IMG/VR virus record: IMGVR_UViG_3300032315_000108
Coordinates: 1-21,555 of that record
DNA from: a virus
DNA length: 21,555 nt
Direction: 5' to 3' (one strand)
Below the pieces are notes generated by a model. The model saw nothing but the letters and a program-made list of their open reading frames with translations. It had not been told where the DNA came from and did no database searches. How positions within the stretch are numbered: position 1 is the first letter of the stretch; each line of letters begins with the position of its first letter. The position numbers and the translations under genes were made by a program. Shown here in pieces: positions 13,929-21,190 of the stretch.

Positions 13929-14564
13929 TTATACTACTGGTATTCTTCTTATTGCTCTAACACGGATTGCCCGAGTCTTATAACCAAAAGACTGATAACC
14001 ATTATAAAAAGTCTGAATTCTTGCATTATCAGCACTTTCCTGAGTGCTATTCCAATACTCAGTTGCTGTAAACGCTTCCGCTCCAGTAGTTACTCTAAAT
14101 GCCGCCGCAGAGGTTTGGGCGGGATTACCAGTTGTATAGCCAACTGCTCTAGCAGGAACAGCGTTAGGATTTACGCCATCTCCTACCGAGTTGTTTGCTG
14201 TTGTGGGTTTTAAGTTGTAATAGCACACCTCTAACTCGTTTTTAGCTGGCATATACCAATCAGTAAAACCACCGATAGATAACCCCTCACAGAATTGTGC
14301 CGCGGGATGGCTTGCATCATTCATTGATGCGCTGTTGGCAGGGCCGTCAATATTAGAAGTTGCACCAGCGTCGTTTGTTCTAGAGGTTTTATATTGCAAA
14401 ATAGATTGTGCAGATGCAAATGGCCCAACAATCAAGTAGTGCGTAGCAACGCTACTGACGCCAATTTGACCAGCGTAGTAGCCACCACCAAATGCCTCAC
14501 CAATAACTGAAGGCACACTTGGGGCAAAACTACCTCCAGCAAGTGCAAGAACGATTCCGCTCAT
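13929..14564 (-). CDS. DUF1566/Lcl-type (C-type-lectin-like) adhesin, copy 1
   Basis: I start at the ATG at 14564, giving 211 residues. It aligns with the paralogue's MSGIVLALAG and has GCGGGG ahead of it; an in-frame TTG at 14579 is unlikely. Domain signatures are LSIGGFTDWYMPAKNELEVCYYNLKP, EAFTATEYWNSTQESADNARIQ and the terminal VRAIRRIP. Compared with copy 2 the framework is conserved, while residues between NARIQ and VRAIRR differ almost completely (FYNGYQSFGYKT against FTNSAWYSVVKN). That pattern is expected if those residues form the binding site. The gene follows an 18-codon mini-ORF that ends four bases before its ATG. A role as a receptor-binding or decoration protein is inferred from fold and position. 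Confidence 0.83.
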   Translation of the reverse strand: MSGIVLALAGGSFAPSVPSVIGEAFGGGYYAGQIGVSSVATHYLIVGPFASAQSILQYKTSRTNDAGATSNIDGPANSASMNDASHPAAQFCEGLSIGGFTDWYMPAKNELEVCYYNLKPTTANNSVGDGVNPNAVPARAVGYTTGNPAQTSAAAFRVTTGAEAFTATEYWNSTQESADNARIQTFYNGYQSFGYKTRAIRVRAIRRIPVV

Positions 14565-14568
14565 AAAG

Positions 14569-14625
14569 CTACCCCGCAAACTGCTCGAGCATTACATGAA
14601 CCACATTGAGCATAATTCCACTCAT
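14569..14625 (-). CDS. 18-codon bridge ORF, possible coupling peptide or remnant
   Basis: An ATG overlapping the stop of the preceding gene (ATGA, 14622-14625) opens an 18-codon frame, MSGIMLNVVHVMLEQFAG. Its stop lies four bases before the ATG of the first lectin-like gene. It begins with MSGI like both lectin-like proteins. It may carry ribosomes across the gap (translational coupling) or be the stump of a lost gene. Expression is unproven. Confidence 0.35.
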   Translation of the reverse strand: MSGIMLNVVHVMLEQFAG

Positions 14626-15059
14626 GCAAGATTGCCTGTGACGACAGCAACCGTGGCGCTAATGAACAAAATAGTAGCTACACCTCTTGTTGTAACGCTA
14701 AAAGTGCTAATGTCTGCGTCTGTACCAGCCTTGTAAACTGTTGTTACGGCAGAGCAGGTGCAAGAAATGGTTGCTGATGTATTGTTAAAAATACTTATTA
14801 CATCACCCGCCGCAAATACACTCGCTGGAACCACAACTGTGCCACTTGTGCCTAGCTCAATAAATTCCCCAACATCACCAGCAACAAGGGTATAAGAAGC
14901 TGTTTTTGCTGACCCTGATTGTGGAATATTGAGATAGCCAAGCGTCCTAGATACATCCGTATCAGGTAGCGTGTAAGTTACGGTATTGTTTGTGTTTGGA
15001 GACGACAAGGTACTTGTTCCAGTACCCGATGCATTGCCTTGAACTTTTAAGTTACTCAT
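14622..15059 (-). CDS. Small tail-fibre-like structural protein
   Basis: A 145-residue protein, Thr/Ser/Val/Gly-rich with almost no charged residues. It starts MSNLKVQGNASGTGTSTLSSPNTNNTVTYTLPD, a common opening of phage fibre or structural proteins. It then has YTLVAGDVGEFIELGTSGTVVVPA and FAAGDVISIFNNTSA, the beta-module pattern also seen in other fibre genes of this window, and a CTCSAV segment. No domain with known activity is visible. It lies in a row of fibre and adhesin genes and is probably a minor fibre or capsid-surface protein. Confidence 0.7.
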   Translation of the reverse strand: MSNLKVQGNASGTGTSTLSSPNTNNTVTYTLPDTDVSRTLGYLNIPQSGSAKTASYTLVAGDVGEFIELGTSGTVVVPASVFAAGDVISIFNNTSATISCTCSAVTTVYKAGTDADISTFSVTTRGVATILFISATVAVVTGNLA

Positions 15060-15068
15060 GTTGTTTCC

Positions 15069-16964
15069 TTAAGAAAAGATTAACCAAGATTGATCCGTAC
15101 CGACTGTCACCGAAGATGAAGTGTTTATTGTTATTGTACCTAGCGCTATTGCGTTTTTCAATGCCGCAATTACGTAGTTTGTTGAGATAATTTGTGCGTT
15201 TTCAAGCAGATCTGTGGTGCCTGCCGCTGGCGCAGTTGATTGCCAAGTTGTGCCGTTGCTCGTCAGCACATTTCCAGCGGTGCTTGGGGCGACAAACAAA
15301 GGTGCAGATGTACCGTTACCCAATATAACGTTGTTAGCTGTAAGGGTGGTTGCCCCTGTACCACCATTAGCGACAGGGAGTGTTCCTGTTACACCAGTAG
15401 TCAATGGCAAGCCAGTTAAGTTAGTTGCTGTTCCGCTACTTGGTGTTCCTAATACGCCACCATTCACAACAGGTGCGCCAGCAGAACCTACAGCTACGGC
15501 TAAAGCAGTAGCTACGTTAGTGCCTAAGCCACTGACTCCAGTAGAAATTGGAAGACCTGTCGCGCTAGTTAATGTACCGCTAGTGGGTGTACCTAGTGCG
15601 CCGCCATTTATAACAGGAGCGCCAGCAGTTCCAACGTTTACAGCCAAGGCGGTTGCTATACCTGTACCAAGTCCTGACACACCAGTAGAGATTGGAAGTC
15701 CTGTTGCGCTAGTCAGCGTACCGCTTGAAGGAGTACCTAAAGCGCCGCCATTGACAACAAACGCCCCTGCCGTGCCTACGTTGACTCCTAAAGCAGTTAC
15801 AACACCTGTGCCTGTTGTTGTAGTGGCTGGAGCCGCTCCTGCGCCACCGCCAAGCACAATTGCGTTTGCCGCCAATGCCGCACTGGTTGCCCATGTGGTT
15901 CCACTTGAAAAGTAAGGGATACCGCCTGAAGTCCCAGCAACCGTCAAAGCCAAAGTACCACTTAGGGTAATTGGTGAGCCAGCAACTGAAATTATTCCTC
16001 CAGTAAATGTCTGCGCCACAGAAGTTACTGTGCCACCACCACCGCCCGCCGCCGCAATTGTGATTGTTCCATTGCCGTTGGTGATTGTGACGCCAGCCCC
16101 AGCGGTTAAAGTTGCTTTGGAAAGTGTGTTTCCTGTGGAGTTACCAATAAGCAACTGACCATCGGTGTAAGTTGTTTGACCAGTACCGCCATTGGCAACA
16201 GGCAACGCAGTGCCTGACAAAGAAATTGCCAATGTGCCGCTTGTTGTAATTGGTGAGCCAGTAACAGACAAAAAAGATGGGACTGTTGCCGCAACACTGG
16301 TTACTGTGCCACTACCACTGGCTGTGGCGTTAATGGTTTGATTAGGCCACGTGCCAGTAACAGTTACGTTTGTGCCTGCAACGATTGCAGGGGTAGCGGT
16401 TCCAGTGCCGCCATTTGCAACAGGAAGTAAGCCCGTCACCCCAGTGGTGAGTGGCAGTCCCGTCAAGTTTGTTGCAACACCACTTGTTGGTGTACCCAAA
16501 ATAGGAGTAACAAAAGTTGGACTTGTTGACAATACAAGATTGCCAGTACCTGTAGAAGTTGTGACCCCAGTTCCACCGTTTGCAACAGCCAATGTTCCTG
16601 CTAGTGTGATTGTTCCACTTGTGGTGATAGGACTGCCTGTTACGGTCAGACCAGTTGTGCCACCCGAAAAGGCGACACTTGTAACTGTTCCACTACCACC
16701 ACCACCGCCAGTTGAATTGATGGTTTGATTAGGCCAAGTTCCAGTTACTGTGACGTTTGTTCCTGCAACAATAGAAGGAGTGGCAGTGCCAGTACCGCCA
16801 TTTGCCACTGGGAGCAAGGTCGCAAATGTTGGTGCTCCTGCGCCCCCTGATAAAACTAGCTGACCTGCTGTTCCAGCGGCTGTAAACGCTAACTCGGAGG
16901 TAGCGTTGCCGTAGGCAATACCGCCAGCAGGTGGCGTATTGTTACCATTGATAATTACTGCCAT
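15069..16964 (-). CDS. Long tail fibre protein with NGGTG and 48-residue repeats
   Basis: A 631-residue Gly/Thr/Ala/Val-rich fibre. The phage fibre signature (L)PVANGGTG occurs five times in close form (near residues 52, 127, 181, 254 and 530), each followed by a variable threonine-rich stretch. Two blocks of about 35 residues with IVAGTNVTVTGTWPNQTIN (66-84, 194-212) repeat. Three 48-residue units follow from about residue 395, then a non-repetitive end with an Ala-rich helix (STNYVIAALKNAIALG) and a closing strand NTSSSVTVGTDQSWLIF. The same kind of C-terminal strand ends the short fibre gene just upstream. It probably forms a trimeric fibre shaft whose tip is supplied by other genes. The ATG at 16964 has a GGAG site. 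Confidence 0.88.
   Translation of the reverse strand: MAVIINGNNTPPAGGIAYGNATSELAFTAAGTAGQLVLSGGAGAPTFATLLPVANGGTGTATPSIVAGTNVTVTGTWPNQTINSTGGGGGSGTVTSVAFSGGTTGLTVTGSPITTSGTITLAGTLAVANGGTGVTTSTGTGNLVLSTSPTFVTPILGTPTSGVATNLTGLPLTTGVTGLLPVANGGTGTATPAIVAGTNVTVTGTWPNQTINATASGSGTVTSVAATVPSFLSVTGSPITTSGTLAISLSGTALPVANGGTGQTTYTDGQLLIGNSTGNTLSKATLTAGAGVTITNGNGTITIAAAGGGGGTVTSVAQTFTGGIISVAGSPITLSGTLALTVAGTSGGIPYFSSGTTWATSAALAANAIVLGGGAGAAPATTTTGTGVVTALGVNVGTAGAFVVNGGALGTPSSGTLTSATGLPISTGVSGLGTGIATALAVNVGTAGAPVINGGALGTPTSGTLTSATGLPISTGVSGLGTNVATALAVAVGSAGAPVVNGGVLGTPSSGTATNLTGLPLTTGVTGTLPVANGGTGATTLTANNVILGNGTSAPLFVAPSTAGNVLTSNGTTWQSTAPAAGTTDLLENAQIISTNYVIAALKNAIALGTITINTSSSVTVGTDQSWLIFS
15351..15782 (-). 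repeat. Three tandem 144-base repeats in the long tail fibre
   Basis: Units begin NVGTAGAFVVNGGALGT, NVGTAGAPVINGGALGT and AVGSAGAPVVNGGVLGT and contain GLP(I/L)(S/T)TGV(S/T)G. Spacing is 48 residues throughout. The first two are almost identical in protein, the third has drifted and runs into an NGGTG repeat. Copies at DNA level differ at many third positions. Confidence 0.88.
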
Positions 16965-16981
16965 TTTGTTTCTCCAAAAAG

Positions 16982-17296
16982 TTAAAAGACTATGTACCGT
17001 TGATTTGCACCAACAGTAAGAGTGACACCTGTATCAATGGTTATGGGCCCAACACTCTCACCATTACTGCCAGCAGTGATAGTTCTGTTTACAGAAATTG
17101 TATTTTGGTTTTCGACAATTGGTGTCGCGATTACGCTTGAAATTGACAAAACAGTGCCTGCACCGTTTTTGTAATAAATCTTGCCATCAGTGTAGTTAAG
17201 CGCAAGTTCGCCAAGAGCCAAATTTGCCGCCAAGGGCTGTGCCGCCGCTGTGCCGCTTGAATATAGTTTTATTGGTGTAAAGCCTGCCTGTGCCAT
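16982..17296 (-). CDS. Short tail-fibre-like protein
   Basis: A 104-residue protein starting MAQAGFTPIKLYSSGTAAAQP, followed by LALGELALNYTDGKIYYKNGAG, a module widespread at the start of phage fibre and hyaluronidase-like proteins. It ends with ITIDTGVTLTVGANQRYIVF, matching the end of the 631-residue fibre. No known enzymatic motif. It may be a fibre base or a short companion fibre. The start has the TTTCC-complement site AAGGAAAA, and the preceding zinc-ribbon-like gene ends nine bases upstream. Confidence 0.78.
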   Translation of the reverse strand: MAQAGFTPIKLYSSGTAAAQPLAANLALGELALNYTDGKIYYKNGAGTVLSISSVIATPIVENQNTISVNRTITAGSNGESVGPITIDTGVTLTVGANQRYIVF

Positions 17297-17305
17297 GTTT
17301 TTCCT

Positions 17306-17590
17306 TTACGTAGGGCCGTATTTACCTTGGTACTCGGGGGACTGATTATCGACTTGGGTCAATGTGCTATCAGGTCGCGGGAATCGAAGGTTGATGCGTT
17401 CGGTTTGTCGAGCCGCCATGCGGTAGGGGTCAAGTTCGTCTTTACAGCCTTCGCTTACGGTGCCACAGACGCGGAGGCCGGGGAAATTCGGGTCGCTCTC
17501 CAACTCCACAAAGGCACGCTTCATCTTGCATCTATCGCACACAGCGATAGCCAGCGATGTAAGTCCTTCGGTGTTTAGGAAAACTGGCAT
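17306..17590 (-). CDS. Small Cys4 zinc-ribbon-like phage protein
   Basis: A 94-residue protein with four cysteines in two pairs: C18-x2-C21 (VCDRCKMKRAFVELE) and C42-x6-C49 (LRVCGTVSEGC). This spacing suits a small zinc ribbon. It continues DELDPYRMAARQTE, then RINLRFPRPDSTL, a segment I recognise from uncultured phages where this protein sits next to connector genes. Function is unknown; zinc binding is inferred from the cysteine pattern. It could be a minor virion protein or an assembly factor. Confidence 0.75.
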   Translation of the reverse strand: MPVFLNTEGLTSLAIAVCDRCKMKRAFVELESDPNFPGLRVCGTVSEGCKDELDPYRMAARQTERINLRFPRPDSTLTQVDNQSPEYQGKYGPT

Positions 17591-17593
17591 GCG

Positions 17594-18667
17594 TTACCTT
17601 GTGTAGACCGAAATGTTAGGAGCCCAATAGATAGGTGAATTATCCCTCTCTTCTTGCTCCGCTTCAAGCTGATATCGAGCCGCTTGGGTCTCAAGATACT
17701 GGGTACGCGCCATGTCAACGTTTGGCAACTCCATGGACATACGGTGTGACAAATTCATCAAGACTGCCTCATACCAACGCTGAGGTATCTCCAACTCGCC
17801 GTAAAGCTGTCCAACGTCCATGATTTGACGCGAATACCATACCGTTGCCTGTACAAAATTGCTACTCGGGACAGGCCAAACCTGCATTTGAGGAAGCGGA
17901 ATTGTGCGGTTAAACCAAAACTGAAAGGGTTGATTGGCAGTGAAATTCTTGTTTGGTAGGTTGGTGTAGTCGTCGCGGTTAAGGCGAGACATTTGAATTT
18001 CGCGGCTATCTGTACCAAAATAAAGCTCCCGCAGAGCCAAGATGGTGGCGCCAGTGGCACGCATGCGGTAATACCCGACAGTGGCACCGGGGTCTATGTC
18101 CTGCCACACCCACTGCTTATCAGTCACCAACACCGAGGTTCCCGTGTACAACGTCGTCCACGTTATCCCATCCAGTGAGCTTTCAAAAACATAATTCCAT
18201 GTCTGCGATCCACCGCCCGCCACGTATGGCATAAAGCCAATTGAGCCAATGTAGTATGGATCGGAGACGCCGTAATTGATTGCAATGTTGCCTGCCGCTG
18301 ATGTTTGCAAGCAATAGGTGTCTATGTCGTTATCAAAAGCGTTTATGGCAATACCACCAGCGGAAGAGCTATATGCGCCAGTTGGTCTAGTCATAGTCCT
18401 GTACAGGACGTTTAGTGCGTCCACGGCACCAAGCGGCAGGCTGTAGATGTACTCGTTTGCCTTAAGTCCAATAACCACCTTGCTGATACACCAATATTGG
18501 ATGCCTCGGTTTATCAGGTGACTCAAGAAGAAATACAGTGACTCGCGGGCTGACAAAACCTGCTCAGAGGTTAATTCCTCAGCTAATTTGCCGCACCGAC
18601 GCGCCCCATGGTCAATCAGGGTTTGTACGTCAATTACAGTAGTTCCAACGCTTCCTGAGTAAGCCAT
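17594..18667 (-). CDS. Connector/tail protein with inserted discoidin-like domain
   Basis: A 357-residue protein. Residues 1-95 (LTSEQVLSARESLYFFLSHL, NEYIYSLPLGAVDALNVLYRTMTRP) and 220-357 (REIQMSRLNRDDYTNLPNK, PQMQVWPVPSSN, LEIPQRWYEAVLMNLSHRMSMELP) look like one phage tail/connector fold. Between them, residues about 96-219 resemble a discoidin (F5/8 type C-like) galactose-binding module: AFDNDIDTYC, a strand ending IAINYG, FESSLDGITWTTLYTGT, then YYRMRATGATILALRELYFG. Such modules often bind sugars, so this may expose an extra receptor-binding patch on the tail. Domain naming is by pattern recognition. Without the insert, the remaining ~230 residues would match a typical adaptor or tail-tube length. 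Confidence 0.76.
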   Translation of the reverse strand: MAYSGSVGTTVIDVQTLIDHGARRCGKLAEELTSEQVLSARESLYFFLSHLINRGIQYWCISKVVIGLKANEYIYSLPLGAVDALNVLYRTMTRPTGAYSSSAGGIAINAFDNDIDTYCLQTSAAGNIAINYGVSDPYYIGSIGFMPYVAGGGSQTWNYVFESSLDGITWTTLYTGTSVLVTDKQWVWQDIDPGATVGYYRMRATGATILALRELYFGTDSREIQMSRLNRDDYTNLPNKNFTANQPFQFWFNRTIPLPQMQVWPVPSSNFVQATVWYSRQIMDVGQLYGELEIPQRWYEAVLMNLSHRMSMELPNVDMARTQYLETQAARYQLEAEQEERDNSPIYWAPNISVYTR

Positions 18668-18670
18668 GTT

Positions 18671-18967
18671 TTAAAACCGTGAATTAAAATTTTTCTTTGC
18701 AGTGTTTACTTTGCAACCAGCCAAATTAATTTTTCCACCTTTAGCTTTTTTGATTGGTCTTTTCATAGACTCAGGCATTGGATATGCGGCATCAAATTCT
18801 GCCGTAGAGTCCTTCATAACATCATCCATGATTTGACCTGTTTTGGTTTTTAATCTTTCGAACGATGCCTTATCTTGTATCTCACTACCATTGATAAAAT
18901 ACTTTGTCTTCCCGTCTTTGCCGACAGCTTCGGAAAATTTGTAATTTTTTACAAGTGGCTCATCCAT
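18671..18967 (-). CDS. Small basic phage protein of unknown function
   Basis: A 98-residue protein starting MDEPLVKNYKFSEAVGKDGKTKYFINGSE. A beta hairpin-like segment at about 10-30 is followed by a helix (SFERLKTKTGQIMDDVMKD) and a lysine-rich end (KRPIKKAKGGKINLAG). The KAKGGK motif links it in style to the KKGG-rich protein further upstream. No family recognised. Start has AAAGGA a few bases ahead. Confidence 0.68.
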   Translation of the reverse strand: MDEPLVKNYKFSEAVGKDGKTKYFINGSEIQDKASFERLKTKTGQIMDDVMKDSTAEFDAAYPMPESMKRPIKKAKGGKINLAGCKVNTAKKNFNSRF

Positions 18968-18977
18968 GATTTTTCCT

Positions 18978-19232
18978 TTACCAACCGGGGCAGTTCCACC
19001 GCTTTAGCGATGCTTTGGCGCGTGGTGCGTCCCCTTTTGCATGTTCCACAACACCGCTCATACGTGCGCAAAAAGAATCTTTTCGAGCGCCGCCTTTGGG
19101 CTGTGGAGCCTTTAAATTGCTTCCAGTCTCACGATTGTATTTTGCTCGACCTTTGGCTGTTAATCCAGCGCCTTTTTCAACGGGCAACTTCTCGCCTCGA
19201 CCAACTGCAAGATTAACTTCTTTTTTTTTCAT
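18978..19232 (-). CDS. Small basic protein resembling DUF6321
   Basis: An 84-residue protein with GLTAKGRAKYNRETGSNLKA followed by KGGARKDSFCARMSGV and a terminal LKRWNCPGW. I recognise this pattern as the small phage family I know as DUF6321, whose function is not known; the family number should be checked. It is strongly basic and may bind nucleic acid. It overlaps the previous stop by four bases (ATGA, 19229-19232). Confidence 0.75.
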   Translation of the reverse strand: MKKKEVNLAVGRGEKLPVEKGAGLTAKGRAKYNRETGSNLKAPQPKGGARKDSFCARMSGVVEHAKGDAPRAKASLKRWNCPGW

Positions 19233-19507
19233 TTTACTTTGGCTGTCTTAGCTGACTGCTTAAAGTCTTTAGCCGTTGGAGCGCCTTCGCTACCAACTCG
19301 ACGCATTTTTTCGCCTGATCCTTCAGCGATTCTTTTACGTTTTGCATTGATATTTTCATACAAGCCGCCGCCTTTCATTGTTTTTTCTTTATCAGCTTTA
19401 ACAAACTCTTTGCCAACTTTTGTGGAAATGCCAACTTTTTTGGCAAACGCAGGGTTGTGCGCAACCGCCGCCATCAATTTGTGTTGTGAGGGTGATTTGC
19501 TTGGCAT
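19229..19507 (-). CDS. MPSKS-type small basic phage protein
   Basis: A 92-residue protein beginning MPSKSPSQHKLMAAVAHNPAFAKKVG, followed by KVGKEFVKADK and a lysine-rich tail. The N-terminal pattern is common in phage structural clusters, where it has no known role. It is highly basic, with no cysteine or membrane segment. The neighbours are other small basic proteins, which suggests a DNA- or scaffold-binding set, as inference. Confidence 0.75.
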   Translation of the reverse strand: MPSKSPSQHKLMAAVAHNPAFAKKVGISTKVGKEFVKADKEKTMKGGGLYENINAKRKRIAEGSGEKMRRVGSEGAPTAKDFKQSAKTAKVK

Positions 19508-19509
19508 AA

Positions 19510-19794
19510 TTAACCGCAGAAAATAGTTACTGACGCAGTACCGGGCAAAGTGACATGAATATCGGTTGTGAAACGGATGCCGTCGCCGGGGATAATGTTG
19601 GCAAACGGGTTGTTTGTGTTTGCTGGAATATTGATGCGCAAACGAATAGTTCCGCTTGCCCCGCCATCGCGAAACACAATCTCGCCAGCAGTGCCGCCGG
19701 ACAGCGCCTGATACCCAGCGAGATTCGTCGCGCCAGCGTAAATTGTTCCCGTCGCATCTCTATGCGCAGAAAATACATTTGTCAATGTTGACAT
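19510..19794 (-). CDS. Small beta-rich virion protein
   Basis: A 94-residue protein starting MSTLTNVFSAHRDATGTIYAGATNLAGYQ. It is rich in Thr, Gly, Ala and Asn with alternating hydrophobic residues (GTIRLRINIPANTN, IRFTTDIHVTLPGTASVTIF), the pattern of a small beta sandwich. Its position near the capsid end and composition suggest a head decoration or minor virion protein. No named family recognised. The ATG has GGAG seven bases upstream, just after a hairpin at 19813-19832. Confidence 0.72.
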   Translation of the reverse strand: MSTLTNVFSAHRDATGTIYAGATNLAGYQALSGGTAGEIVFRDGGASGTIRLRINIPANTNNPFANIIPGDGIRFTTDIHVTLPGTASVTIFCG

Positions 19795-19812
19795 CTAAAT
19801 CTCCAATTAGAA

Positions 19813-19832
19813 GTGGGAGCCGAAGCCCCCAC
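19813..19832 (-). terminator. Hairpin after the KKGG-rich gene
   Basis: On the minus strand GTGGGGGC, a TTCG tetraloop and GCTCCCAC form an 8-pair stem with one G-T pair, starting six bases after the stop at 19839. The following TTCTAATT is only a weak U tract; on the plus strand TCGTTTTT follows. It is probably an attenuator or an mRNA-stabilising 3' end rather than a strong terminator. Confidence 0.5.
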
Positions 19833-19838
19833 TCGTTT

Positions 19839-21179
19839 TTAACAAGCACTACCGCCGCGCTTCTTTCCTGCTGGGGACACCGTCACAGACCTTTCGGTTT
19901 CTGTAATAGCGCCTTGACCACGGATTAAAGAGTCAATATCACGTTGGCTTCGACCACTTTTTTTCATGGCATCACGCAACTTCTGCGCATCCACCGTACT
20001 GGCTCCGCTTCGCCGACTTTCTTCCACCATGCGTTGCATTGCGTCTCTTTCGGCGGCGCTTACAGAACCTTGACCGCGTAACGCATTACGCGTTTTTCCG
20101 TAAAGCTCCTTAGCCATACTAAAAGGGTTCATTGCCTCTTCCAACTCACGACTTGCTTTGTCGCTAACCTCTTTAGGGTTCTCAACATAGTATTTGTCTT
20201 TGCTAGAAGAGGAGCCACCATCTTGCATGCGCTTAGGCGAACCATATTTCAGGTTGCTGTCAGCTTTAGCGGCACGCATCGTAGGCGCATACTCAGCATC
20301 GTTTACCTTTTGCAACGCTTTGTTGTTTGGGGCAACTTTGCCACCCTTTTTGTAGACGCCGCTGAAGTTTTGCTGGGTCTTAGGTGCGGGAACAGGTTTG
20401 TTTCCCTCTTTCATCGCGACAGGTTTGCCTGTATTAACAGTTCCCCCCGTCGCGTAGGCTTTTTTTGAGGCTTTCCCCCCCATTTTGTAGCCGCCCGCGT
20501 TGGACTTAGCCACCCCACCAGTAGCGTAGCCACCGCCGTTGCCGTTCTTCACGCCGCCGGTCATAGCGGGTGAGTGGTTGGGATTGACCGTGTCCATCTT
20601 GGTGTTGCGATACTTGCCGCCTTGGCCTTCGGTGTTAATGATGCCGCCTTTGGCGTATCCACCTTGACCATTGGCAACCCCGCCAGTTGCCATTTTGCCG
20701 CCCTTTTTAAGCGCCAACTTGGTACCTTTGCCGCCTTTGTGCTCTTGAGCGTCGTGCTGTTTAAAGGCTTTTTTGATCATAGCCTTGTCTTGAGCCTTGT
20801 CCATATTGCCGCCCTCAGCTTTGCCGCCTTTTTTCATGGGAGGCATCATAGGAGGCATCATCGACATGTCTTTTGGCTCAGACATTGGCATAGGCATAGG
20901 ACGCTTTTTAGGCATCGCAGGTTTCTTTGCCGCCATTGCCTTGCGGCGTGCAGACATGGAGGGCTTGCCGGGGCTCTTGACGGGCGCATTGACCGCAGGG
21001 CGACCAACAAGCGCTGGTGTCATACCCAACATAGCCATTGTGCCTCCACCAGCCATCTTCTTGTGACCACCCTCAGCCATGCCACCTTTTTTCATGTTGA
21101 CGTGACCGCCTTTTTTGAGTTTTAACTCAACTGAAGGCTCAGTGGTCTCCATCTTCACCATTGGTTTAAATTGTCCCAT
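19839..21179 (-). CDS. Lys/Gly/Met-rich low-complexity phage protein (KKGG repeats)
   Basis: A 446-residue protein. Residues 1 to about 290 are low complexity: five KKGG tetrads, three ATGGV/T units, PMPMPM-like Met/Pro stretches and NGNGGGYATGG. The rest is more ordinary, with helices such as DKASRELEEAMNPFSMAKELYG and RRSGASTVDAQKLRDAMKKSGRSQRD, and ends GKKRGGSAC. The protein is strongly basic. Proteins with this KKGG style occur beside capsid genes of uncultured phages, but no function is known to me. A flexible, DNA-associated internal virion protein or an assembly scaffold is possible. The ATG at 21179 has a strong AGGAG site overlapping the stop region of the preceding gene, so the start is well supported. 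Confidence 0.78.
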   Translation of the reverse strand: MGQFKPMVKMETTEPSVELKLKKGGHVNMKKGGMAEGGHKKMAGGGTMAMLGMTPALVGRPAVNAPVKSPGKPSMSARRKAMAAKKPAMPKKRPMPMPMSEPKDMSMMPPMMPPMKKGGKAEGGNMDKAQDKAMIKKAFKQHDAQEHKGGKGTKLALKKGGKMATGGVANGQGGYAKGGIINTEGQGGKYRNTKMDTVNPNHSPAMTGGVKNGNGGGYATGGVAKSNAGGYKMGGKASKKAYATGGTVNTGKPVAMKEGNKPVPAPKTQQNFSGVYKKGGKVAPNNKALQKVNDAEYAPTMRAAKADSNLKYGSPKRMQDGGSSSSKDKYYVENPKEVSDKASRELEEAMNPFSMAKELYGKTRNALRGQGSVSAAERDAMQRMVEESRRSGASTVDAQKLRDAMKKSGRSQRDIDSLIRGQGAITETERSVTVSPAGKKRGGSAC

Positions 21180-21190
21180 GTCGGTCTCCT

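Noticed and set aside
15214-15915. 233-codon plus-strand open frame, Pro/Val-rich
   Set aside because: Exact antisense of the 144-base repeats in the long tail fibre. Low stop density follows from the Gly/Thr/Ala-rich sense composition.
20574-21125. 183-codon plus-strand open frame rich in His and Arg
   Set aside because: Antisense to the KKGG-rich gene; the histidine/arginine runs simply mirror its Met/Lys/Gly codons.
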